DNA of 6,634 bases from Candidatus Woesearchaeota archaeon (GCA_016177315.1 JACOVN010000151.1:1-6634); one strand, 5' to 3'. Numbered from the stretch's first letter, positions 1-4,869 are shown. Numbers and translations are program-made. Notes: generated from the letters alone by a model not told the origin.

Positions 1-15
1 ACCAGAGGTTGTACA

Positions 16-30
16 TAACGTTGGGCATTA
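16..30. repeat. 15-bp direct repeat, left copy
   Basis: TAACGTTGGGCATTA matches 4579-4593 at 14 of 15 positions in the same orientation. It lies just past the 3' end of the 460-aa gene, near the window edge. It contains GTTGGGC, which fits the GTTRRRY integron core consensus. Only sequence to the right can be inspected, so flanking structure cannot be judged. Confidence 0.5.
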
Positions 31-55
31 ATTGTTGTGCTGCTCTGTGATAAGC

Positions 56-1438
56 TCACTGGTAAATCACAGGAAGGTGCTCTCTATCAATGGCAAACTC
101 ACCTTTCCGTAACTGTTGGTAATGGAGTGTTACCCTAATAGCCCTTTTGTTTTGCTCTACGGTAAGGCAGTCAGAGGCATTTAATCGAGACACCAAGTCG
201 TCCATCACTTTTCTCTCAATCCTCTGCTGCTCTTTTGGGTCGTGCTCATCTTCCAGCGCAATAGCATAGTGTGCCAGAAATCTTGAAAAGTCTTTCAAGA
301 GTACGGTAAGATAGAGCTGTTGCCGCATTCTTAATGTTTCTAAATTCTTTGCTCGAGCATCAACGCAAACATCCTCCAAATCAACAAAATATAATCCAGT
401 CCCTGCTACAACAATATCCTTCGCAACATACCACCCATATGGCTTTTCAAATAAATTCGCAGGATCTTCAAACACGCTTGTTAGCGTTGGCAGGAAATCC
501 CAGGAAAATCCTCTCCCTCTCCGTTCTGTTGTCTCAGCAAGAATTTCAAAATAGCGTACCATGTCCTCCAGCATTCGAGCAGGCAGTTCCTGCAACACGC
601 TCTCATCATCGCTAATGAGGCGAAGAAGTTCTTCATTTCTGCCGGGATTGTTCTCAAAATAGGCCATCCGGACGTGCGAAGGCATAAGCCTCTTTTCCTG
701 TGCTAGAACATAACCCTCTAGTGGTTTCTTCATAGCATAACCTTCTAACGGCTCCTCTTTATCAAACTCCTTTGCAAATCGCTGAACCGCCTTGGGGTAA
801 CTAATTCTGCAGATCGGAATGGCAAGCTTAAAACCCCTGGCAGAGAAATATTCAAATCCCCAAAAAGAATTATCGCCTATGTCCCTGTCCTGTGCACCTT
901 CTGGCACCAGAAACTTATAGTACTGGTTTCTTGAGAAGACGAGTTGGTCAGCTACTGGAGCATGATCAAACCTTTTTATTCCATGCCTTTCTGCAAAGCG
1001 ACGGAAATCTTGCTCTGAGACTGTTTCAGCATCCCTCAATCGGATGCCAGAACCCTTAACGTCTACAAAAAATTCTTGCTGGACATCTTCCTCTGTCCAC
1101 CCCAACTCCTTGAGGTTGAGGGGGTATCGGGATGGACGATACAAGGATCTTCTCCCAGAGCTTGTTGCCTGTACCGCCTCTCCAATGCCCAATGCAGCAG
1201 CAAATAGAGGAGGCAAGCAGTAGCTTCTCGATTCTTCTGCTAACACAGGAAAATCCCTTGCTACTTCAGACCTCCTGACGAGGTTTGTTCTAGCAGGAAG
1301 TGGCACAATGCAGGCCTCTACCGGACTGAATTCGTGCACATTTCTAAAGGATTTTCTCCCTAATCTGAACACAGCACGGTCGATAGCAGAGGCCGCAATC
1401 ACTTTCCTGCCTGTTTTAAGATTATTCTTTTTCATCAT
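56..1438 (-). CDS. Hypothetical protein, 460 aa, possibly kinase-like
   Basis: I do not recognise this protein. It begins Met-Met (both ATG codons lie at 1433-1438) and ends in TGA. It has no signal peptide or membrane segment and looks soluble, mixed alpha/beta and charged. Two stretches recall protein-kinase-like folds. Around residues 124-131, FVDVKGSG resembles the lysine strand of SelO-type pseudokinases, and is followed at 194-212 by GFEYFSARGF and IPICRI, like a helix-C glutamate and strand. Around 340-357, KDIVVAGTGLYFVDLEDV resembles the catalytic-loop and DFG strands, with D353 as the metal-binding Asp. A normal HxD motif is not visible, so it would be degenerate. Residues 230-243 contain a tandem PLEGY repeat. 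The ATG sits about 28 nt from its TATA box, so the mRNA is probably leaderless; no Shine-Dalgarno is seen. It is divergent from the 620-aa gene. The coding call is firm; the fold is weak inference. Confidence 0.85.
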   Translation of the reverse strand: MMKKNNLKTGRKVIAASAIDRAVFRLGRKSFRNVHEFSPVEACIVPLPARTNLVRRSEVARDFPVLAEESRSYCLPPLFAAALGIGEAVQATSSGRRSLYRPSRYPLNLKELGWTEEDVQQEFFVDVKGSGIRLRDAETVSEQDFRRFAERHGIKRFDHAPVADQLVFSRNQYYKFLVPEGAQDRDIGDNSFWGFEYFSARGFKLAIPICRISYPKAVQRFAKEFDKEEPLEGYAMKKPLEGYVLAQEKRLMPSHVRMAYFENNPGRNEELLRLISDDESVLQELPARMLEDMVRYFEILAETTERRGRGFSWDFLPTLTSVFEDPANLFEKPYGWYVAKDIVVAGTGLYFVDLEDVCVDARAKNLETLRMRQQLYLTVLLKDFSRFLAHYAIALEDEHDPKEQQRIERKVMDDLVSRLNASDCLTVEQNKRAIRVTLHYQQLRKGEFAIDREHLPVIYQ

Positions 1439-1462
1439 TTAGTAGTAACTTAAAAACCTTTT

Positions 1463-1470
1463 TTTATAAA
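1463..1470 (-). promoter_or_regulatory. TATA box of the 460-aa gene (leaderless start)
   Basis: On the minus strand TTTATAAA is preceded by a purine-rich GAAAGA that fits an archaeal BRE. Its centre lies about 28 nt upstream of the ATG at 1438, the normal TATA-to-start-site distance in archaea. Transcription should therefore begin at or within a few bases of the start codon, which agrees with the lack of a Shine-Dalgarno sequence. Confidence 0.7.
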
Positions 1471-1491
1471 TCTTTCTCTTTCAACCCCTGA

Positions 1492-1525
1492 TAACTACAT
1501 TTAATATTCTACTATAGGGTAGTTA
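1492..1525. promoter_or_regulatory. Inverted repeat between divergent promoters, operator candidate
   Basis: TAACTAC at 1492-1498 is the exact reverse complement of GTAGTTA at 1519-1525, with 20 nt between. It lies upstream of both divergent TATA boxes (1463-1470 minus, 1538-1545 plus). Half-sites about 2.5 helical turns apart could bind a dimeric regulator acting on both genes. The sequence match is seen; the function is inferred, and 7-bp arms in AT-rich DNA can occur by chance. Confidence 0.35.
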
Positions 1526-1530
1526 CAAAT

Positions 1531-1545
1531 AGAAAACTTTATATA
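1531..1545 (+). promoter_or_regulatory. BRE and TATA box of the 620-aa gene
   Basis: AGAAAAC (1531-1537) followed by TTTATATA (1538-1545) is a strong archaeal BRE/TATA pair. The start site expected about 25 nt downstream of the TATA centre is near 1567. That places the in-frame GTG at 1549 upstream of the transcript and favours the ATG at 1591 as the true start. Confidence 0.75.
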
Positions 1546-1590
1546 GGGGTGAGAGATGCCAGGGTTAGTAACCTGTCGGGTTGTTTGAAA

Positions 1591-3453
1591 ATGCAACTTA
1601 CATTGTCTCCAAAAGGAAAAGCACAGTTGGCGAATCATCTTGCTCCGTACACAACTATCACTCGAACAGAGCTCGAACAACTTCTGAGAACGTTTGCAGA
1701 GGGTGCTGAGATTGCCTATGTAAAGAAACAGCAGCAGGGCAAACTTCTCGAGGAGGCGCTTGTAGCGCTGCAGGAAGAGGGCGGAACTGCTCTGCAAGAG
1801 CTTCTGCGGCAGAAACTCGTGCATACCTTTCCCGGGACTCCTCTCGTGGGAGTTGATCCAGCGCTCTCATGGGAAGCGTACCGCAGACGTGTGGAGGACG
1901 AAATTGCCAAGTGGATTGACGAAATGCAGGATGAGACAGCAGCTCTCCGTGCTGAAAAAGGGACGATAGAAAGACTGGCAGCTGTTGCCTATGAGCGCAT
2001 TGAAGGATTGGGTAAGGCCTTTCCTAAGGATTTGAAGGCTGAGGATCTTGATACAGAAACGTTGTTCTTTTTGCCAGATCTGGTAGGTCCGCTGAGAAAG
2101 AAAGTGGAAGAGCGCACGAGCGAAACCTTGAAGGATGTCGAAGCAGCACTTACGGAAAAAGAAAAATTGTTGCAAACCATTGCACAATATGTAGGAGCGC
2201 AATGGGATGAAAAAGGAGACTATGCAGCCATTGCCACACAGCTCGTGGAACGTGCCTGGCAGAAAGTACTAGAAGAAGAGACAAAAGAAATTATTGCTCC
2301 GCATTTAGGCAAACAACTTCTTGATATAGCTGTTTCTCCTAAACTAGATTTTCTAAGAAAGAAAGATGGAAAGAGCTTCCAGGTGAACCGGCAGAACGTT
2401 ATGCGAGTAGGACTGGAAGAATTAACCGGCGGAGGATGGAACATTGCACCCTTGGTGGAGGAATGGAACTATATCTTTGAACCGCACGGTAGAACACCAA
2501 AACATGTTCTTAATCCGTATGCAATCCGAGATGCTTGCCTGAAAGATTACCTCGACTATTGTGCAGCCTTTGTGAACAAGAAAAAGCCGAAGGAGCAGCA
2601 GAAAATCGAATTTGCACGGAGGGCTCTCCAAGGCGATTCCACCCTTGTCATCGCCGACTATATGGCTGCCTTATATAAGAAGACAAGGGCACGCCTGCGG
2701 GAAGTCTTTGGACAAGACTTGGATGATGGCAAACCGCTGCAAGAGCTCATACTTGGCAAGGAGGACTTTTTAGAGGAAATCGTCTTTGAGGAGCTTCAAA
2801 CCCTCCTTGGTGCTGGACTGCTGCGAAAGAAAAAAGACGAGCAGAGAGAAACAGCTATGAAACTGGTGCTGGAGAAATACGATCCAGCTGTGTACAGTGA
2901 ACATATGAAGAAGATAGAGAGGGAAAGAAGGAAAACACTCTACGAAATAAGCGTTTGCAGAGATCCGCAGCAACTCTACGATGCTGTTCAGGTAACTGGT
3001 TCCTGCATTAAAGGAAATGAGGTGGATCGGTTCAGGACAGCCATGGCAGATCCTGCCACTGTTTTTCTTGTTGCACGTCAAAACGGCGCTTTGAATGCTT
3101 ATGCGCGACTCTTTTTGATGCGAAATCGGGATGGAGAACCCGTCTTGGTCATTGATACGTTAGAAATGCCGGAGAAAAATTTTGATAGGTATAGAGGGCT
3201 CCTTAATGCTCTGGCCTTGGCCGCCGTCCAGCTTGGCTTAGATATGGGTGCTATTGCTGTTGTTGGTAATGATGGCAGGGTGGCACACGGCCCGGGACTG
3301 GCCTTTGGGAATACCAAACGAAAGGTGGAGCTCGAAAAATTAGGTCTCCCTGATATCAATGGAACGTACGTGTATACCTTCCACAATCAAAACAAAGAAG
3401 GAAGATATACTTGGGCAGGCCAGGCAAGCCTTCTCATGCAAAATTGGAAGTGA
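1591..3453 (+). CDS. Large helical protein with possible C-terminal GNAT-like domain
   Basis: I do not recognise the full-length family. The frame is open from GTG 1549 (634 aa), but the TATA box at 1538-1545 puts transcription start near 1567, so I choose ATG 1591 (620 aa). No clear Shine-Dalgarno precedes it. Residues 1-450 are almost entirely predicted helix, with many Lys/Glu runs (for example around 165-195 and 410-450), and may include coiled coils. No transmembrane segment is seen. Residues 452-620 look like a compact alpha/beta domain: a Cys/Gly motif VTGSCIKGN (468-476), strands VFLVARQNG and AYARLFLM, then VLVIDTLEM, a helix beginning RYRGLLNALALAAVQLG (533-549), then AIAVVGND. This order resembles a GNAT acetyltransferase motif A (RxxGLL after a strand), but no active-site residues could be confirmed. 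It is divergent from the 460-aa gene and convergent with the mini-paralog. Coding is certain; the domain call is tentative. Confidence 0.88.
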   Translation: MQLTLSPKGKAQLANHLAPYTTITRTELEQLLRTFAEGAEIAYVKKQQQGKLLEEALVALQEEGGTALQELLRQKLVHTFPGTPLVGVDPALSWEAYRRRVEDEIAKWIDEMQDETAALRAEKGTIERLAAVAYERIEGLGKAFPKDLKAEDLDTETLFFLPDLVGPLRKKVEERTSETLKDVEAALTEKEKLLQTIAQYVGAQWDEKGDYAAIATQLVERAWQKVLEEETKEIIAPHLGKQLLDIAVSPKLDFLRKKDGKSFQVNRQNVMRVGLEELTGGGWNIAPLVEEWNYIFEPHGRTPKHVLNPYAIRDACLKDYLDYCAAFVNKKKPKEQQKIEFARRALQGDSTLVIADYMAALYKKTRARLREVFGQDLDDGKPLQELILGKEDFLEEIVFEELQTLLGAGLLRKKKDEQRETAMKLVLEKYDPAVYSEHMKKIERERRKTLYEISVCRDPQQLYDAVQVTGSCIKGNEVDRFRTAMADPATVFLVARQNGALNAYARLFLMRNRDGEPVLVIDTLEMPEKNFDRYRGLLNALALAAVQLGLDMGAIAVVGNDGRVAHGPGLAFGNTKRKVELEKLGLPDINGTYVYTFHNQNKEGRYTWAGQASLLMQNWK

Positions 3454-3482
3454 GTAATGGGTGCGAGTCCTAAATTTCCAAT
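3443..3482. terminator. Stem-loop between convergent genes
   Basis: ATTGGAAGT (3443-3451) pairs with ATTTCCAAT (3474-3482): a 9-bp stem with one G-T wobble and a 22-nt loop. It covers the last codons of the 620-aa gene and the 33-bp gap before the stop of the convergent mini-paralog. On the minus strand the distal arm runs into a short T tract (CCAATTTTGC). It could help end transcription from either side, although the long loop makes it weak. Confidence 0.3.
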
Positions 3483-3486
3483 CACC

Positions 3487-3660
3487 TTATAACCCGCCAA
3501 CTGTCTGATACCGAATATCCGCTCTCGTTTCAGTCCTTTTTGCAGCAACACCATAATCCTTCTCTGCTGCTTTCTGTGGAGTATGGTTTCCATTGCCTGC
3601 TCCATGCTTTCCGTTGCATGGAGCTTCTTCTTTCTGGATAGCGAGTTGTAGGTATGGCAT
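3487..3660 (-). CDS. 57-aa mini-paralog of the AraC-like regulator, HTH deleted
   Basis: This short gene starts MPYLQLAIQKEEAP and ends RYQTVGGL. Residues 1-24 align without gaps to residues 1-24 of the neighbouring AraC-like protein (MTYTLVSVLEEEVP): 11 of 24 are identical, including EE, P, NG and AGNG. Residues 37-57 align with one gap to its residues 228-249 (about 10 identical, both ending VGGL). The middle is replaced by about 12 unrelated residues, so the entire helix-turn-helix domain is absent. An AAGGTAAG Shine-Dalgarno lies 5 nt before the ATG, matching AAGGTGAG at the same distance in the regulator. The promoter and leader are near-identical copies too. This conservation argues for translation, but the DNA also forms strong hairpins, so a structured RNA or a decaying copy remain possible. 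Possible role (inference): a peptide that competes with or modulates the regulator through shared tails. Confidence 0.65.
   Translation of the reverse strand: MPYLQLAIQKEEAPCNGKHGAGNGNHTPQKAAEKDYGVAAKRTETRADIRYQTVGGL
3577..3624. other. Two mutually exclusive hairpins inside the mini-paralog
   Basis: GCTCCATGC (3599-3607) pairs perfectly with GCATGGAGC (3616-3624) around an 8-nt loop. CTCCA at 3600-3604 can instead pair with TGGAG at 3577-3581, enclosing an ATGG/CCAT stem (3583-3586 with 3590-3593). The two structures share one arm and so exclude each other. The matching part of the AraC-like gene has no such hairpin. This may be an RNA structure in the short transcript or a chance result of local repetition (ATGGTTTCCATTGC and ATGCTTTCCGTTGC, 21 nt apart). 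Confidence 0.45.
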
Positions 3661-3732
3661 AGTATCTTACCTTACTGTAACATTCTGTAACAACTACAGA
3701 AGTCTACCAACGCTCTTACAGCTTATTTATAA
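3658..3732. repeat. Direct repeat copy 1: promoter and leader of the mini-paralog
   Basis: The core 3681-3732 matches 4490-4541 at 47 of 52 positions without gaps; the last 22 bases (CGCTCTTACAGC to the TATA box) are identical. Towards the start codon the match continues after a 7-nt insertion, with 13 of 16 bases from the start codon through the Shine-Dalgarno (3658-3673 against 4474-4489). The extra bases form a 10-nt tandem unit (CTGTAACA at 3675-3682 and 3685-3692). The copy holds the TATA box, start region, leader hairpin and Shine-Dalgarno of the 57-codon gene. Confidence 0.9.
3683..3701 (-). promoter_or_regulatory. Leader hairpin or operator of the mini-paralog
   Basis: TTCTGTA and TACAGAA form a perfect 7-bp inverted repeat around a 5-nt loop. 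It sits at or just after the transcription start expected from the TATA box at 3726-3733. The regulator's leader has the same element at 4492-4510, where one U-A pair has become U-G in the sense RNA, so pairing is kept. It could be an operator (a repressor site overlapping the start site) or an mRNA 5' hairpin. Confidence 0.5.
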
Positions 3733-3733
3733 T
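3726..3733 (-). promoter_or_regulatory. TATA box of the mini-paralog, overlapping the upstream stop codon
   Basis: On the minus strand the regulator ends GGCGGATTATAAATAAG. Its TAA stop (3727-3729) is part of the TATAAAT element that is identical to the regulator's own promoter. The expected start site is near 3703, giving a leader of about 43 nt to the ATG at 3660. Confidence 0.6.
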
Positions 3734-4476
3734 CCGCCTACAGCTCGATAAGGGACAACCTTCTTTTTTTCAGATGCCTTTACAGCAATAACACCAGGTA
3801 TCCCTGTTTCCTGCATAGATTCCTTCACACTTCTTGGTTGCATTCCTACTTGTTTTAAAAAGTTGCGAGAGAAATCATTATATGTTCCATAGCCAAGTTC
3901 ATATGCTATTGGTTTCAAAGCATCAGAATTTCTGCTCAATCGCATCAGTGCATCAGTAATACGAAGTCGTTGCATATACTCTATTATCGTCATACCCATC
4001 TCTTTCCTGAATTCTCGTGCCATATGCTCCCTACTTACTGATACCGCATTTGCTACCGTATCTAGTCCTATTCCTCGCTCTGTATAATGCGCATGCAAAT
4101 ATTCTATTGCTTTCTCCACAAGTCCTTTCTTTTTACGAGCCTTGTGCATACAGTTCAAAGTCTGCTCAACATATGCCCGTACTCGCTTCCTGTTGCCAGT
4201 CTTTGCATACGGTTCCGTTCCTGCAAGATAGCGCTCTGCTTGGTTCATCAATGCTGGCCTGTTATTCCGAATCACCATGCCACCCACTGCTTCTATCACG
4301 TGCATTGCTTTTGCAAGCCGTTCTTCGAGTGGAAGATGTTGAATTCCTTTCACTCGCTCAGCACATTGCTCAAGAATTTCCTGCAGTGTCCTGAACAGAG
4401 CCTTGCCATTACCTGCCCGATTTGTTCCGTTTTGGGGAACTTCCTCTTCCAGGACAGAGACCAGTGTGTACGTCAT
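3727..4476 (-). CDS. AraC-family helix-turn-helix transcriptional regulator
   Basis: This is a DNA-binding protein of the AraC/XylS family, 249 aa. Residues about 119-219 form the two-helix-turn-helix domain: the first HTH near 137-157 (LDTVANAVSVSREHMAREF), the linking helix near 163-180, and the second HTH near 186-208 with the family hallmark AYELGYGTYNDFSRNFLKQVG, then QPRSVKE. Residues 30-118 are helical and do not resemble the usual cupin sugar-binding domain, so the signal is unknown. A 30-residue tail follows the HTH, whereas AraC proteins usually end there; this tail and the first 24 residues recur in the adjacent 57-aa gene. Start ATG 4476 has an AAGGTGAG Shine-Dalgarno 5 nt upstream. 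AraC regulators are common in bacteria and uncommon in archaea, so acquisition from bacteria is likely, but the promoter is archaeal in form. Autoregulation through the leader inverted repeat is plausible. Confidence 0.93.
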   Translation of the reverse strand: MTYTLVSVLEEEVPQNGTNRAGNGKALFRTLQEILEQCAERVKGIQHLPLEERLAKAMHVIEAVGGMVIRNNRPALMNQAERYLAGTEPYAKTGNRKRVRAYVEQTLNCMHKARKKKGLVEKAIEYLHAHYTERGIGLDTVANAVSVSREHMAREFRKEMGMTIIEYMQRLRITDALMRLSRNSDALKPIAYELGYGTYNDFSRNFLKQVGMQPRSVKESMQETGIPGVIAVKASEKKKVVPYRAVGGL

Positions 4477-4541
4477 AATTTCTCACCTTCATTCTGCAAT
4501 ACCTACAGAAGTCCACTAACGCTCTTACAGCTTATTTATAA
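4474..4541. repeat. Direct repeat copy 2: promoter and leader of the AraC-like gene
   Basis: The core 4490-4541 is 47/52 identical to 3681-3732, and 4474-4489 matches 3658-3673 at 13 of 16. Differences in the core fall mostly in the hairpin loop and just beside it, not in the TATA box or the stem. It carries the TATA element, the predicted start region, the leader hairpin (4492-4510) and the Shine-Dalgarno of the regulator. Confidence 0.9.
4492..4510 (-). promoter_or_regulatory. Leader hairpin or operator of the AraC-like gene
   Basis: In the sense (minus) strand TTCTGTA and TGCAGAA flank a 5-nt loop: seven pairs with one U-G wobble. It corresponds exactly to the perfect repeat at 3683-3701 before the mini-paralog. 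Its position next to the expected start site (about 4512) suits an autoregulatory operator or a 5' mRNA hairpin. Confidence 0.45.
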
Positions 4542-4542
4542 A
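4535..4542 (-). promoter_or_regulatory. TATA box of the AraC-like gene
   Basis: On the minus strand TTTATAAA followed by TAAG gives a good archaeal TATA box. Start is expected near 4512, with a leader of about 36 nt to the ATG at 4476. The gene therefore has its own promoter and does not depend on the cold-shock gene upstream. Confidence 0.65.
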
Positions 4543-4578
4543 GCTTTGCATTTTGCCAACTCTTCTACTGCTTAACCT

Positions 4579-4593
4579 TAACGTTAGGCATTA
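4579..4593. repeat. 15-bp direct repeat, right copy
   Basis: TAACGTTAGGCATTA matches 16-30 at 14 of 15 positions. It includes GTTAGGC (GTTRRRY) and is preceded by GCTTAAC at the spacing seen at the 3' end of many attC sites. Together the two copies bracket the two unrecognised large genes and the regulator pair. Confidence 0.5.
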
Positions 4594-4631
4594 TCCTCCT
4601 GAGAGGTAAACTCCAAGAAGAACAAGTTGTT

Positions 4632-4826
4632 TTACAGCTTCTCCACGCCTTCTGCCTTGGGTCCTCTGTCTCCCTCGACAATCTTGAAGGAAACTCTATC
4701 CCCTTCTGTTATGGAGGTGCCTTCCTTCAGGCCGCTGAGATGGACGAAGTAATCTTTTCCATCTTCCCCGGAAATGAACCCAAAACCTTTTTTTGCGTTG
4801 AAGAATTTTACTGTTCCTTCTGTCAT
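4632..4826 (-). CDS. CspA-family cold-shock protein
   Basis: This 64-aa protein is a single cold-shock domain, a five-stranded OB-fold that binds single-stranded RNA or DNA and melts RNA structure. It opens MTEGTVKFFNAKKGFGFI, with RNP1 (KGFGFI, 13-18) and RNP2 (DYFVHLS, 25-31), and closes KAEGVEKL as the family does. Length is normal (65-70 aa). Two positions differ from the common form: the usual W in VKWFN is F8, and the aromatic after FVH is L30, so base stacking may be a little weaker. Start ATG 4826 follows a GGTGG Shine-Dalgarno-like site. It is divergent from the glutaredoxin gene and upstream of the AraC-like gene on the same strand, but 155 nt away from it. Cold-shock proteins are patchy in archaea and were probably acquired from bacteria in many lineages. 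Confidence 0.96.
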   Translation of the reverse strand: MTEGTVKFFNAKKGFGFISGEDGKDYFVHLSGLKEGTSITEGDRVSFKIVEGDRGPKAEGVEKL

Positions 4827-4858
4827 TTAGCTTCCACCGGAGCAGAGAAATAATGCCC

Positions 4859-4869
4859 TCTTTTTAAAG
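4859..4869 (-). promoter_or_regulatory. Probable TATA box of the cold-shock gene
   Basis: The minus strand reads GCTTTAAAAAG here, a weaker TATA-like element. Start would fall near 4838, leaving a short leader that still includes the GGTGG site before ATG 4826. No better element is seen closer to the gene. Confidence 0.4.

Noticed and set aside
1556..1588. Ten-codon upstream ORF (MPGLVTCRVV) with GGGGTGA before it, ending just before ATG 1591
   Set aside because: The expected transcription start near 1567 lies after its ATG, so it should not be in the mRNA; the GGGGTGA is next to the TATA box.
1867..2202. Minus-strand frames inside the 620-aa gene
   Set aside because: Their translations are Phe/Ser/Leu-rich, as expected for antisense of a Lys/Glu-rich protein. 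The plus frame has a strong promoter and continuous protein character.
3459..3486. GGGTGCGAGTCC, which looks like a tRNA T-arm
   Set aside because: No acceptor, D or anticodon arms can be built around it, and the T-loop consensus GTTCRA is not met.
3387..3605. 72-codon minus-strand frame (MEQAMETILHRKQQ)
   Set aside because: It overlaps the 57-aa mini-paralog in another frame and the end of the 620-aa gene, has no Shine-Dalgarno, and resembles nothing. The mini-paralog frame is supported by homology.
4017..4575. Two plus-strand frames (125 and 162 codons) opposite the AraC-like gene
   Set aside because: They are antisense shadows of a clear AraC-family gene, with low-complexity Cys/Leu/Phe-rich translations and no promoter or Shine-Dalgarno.
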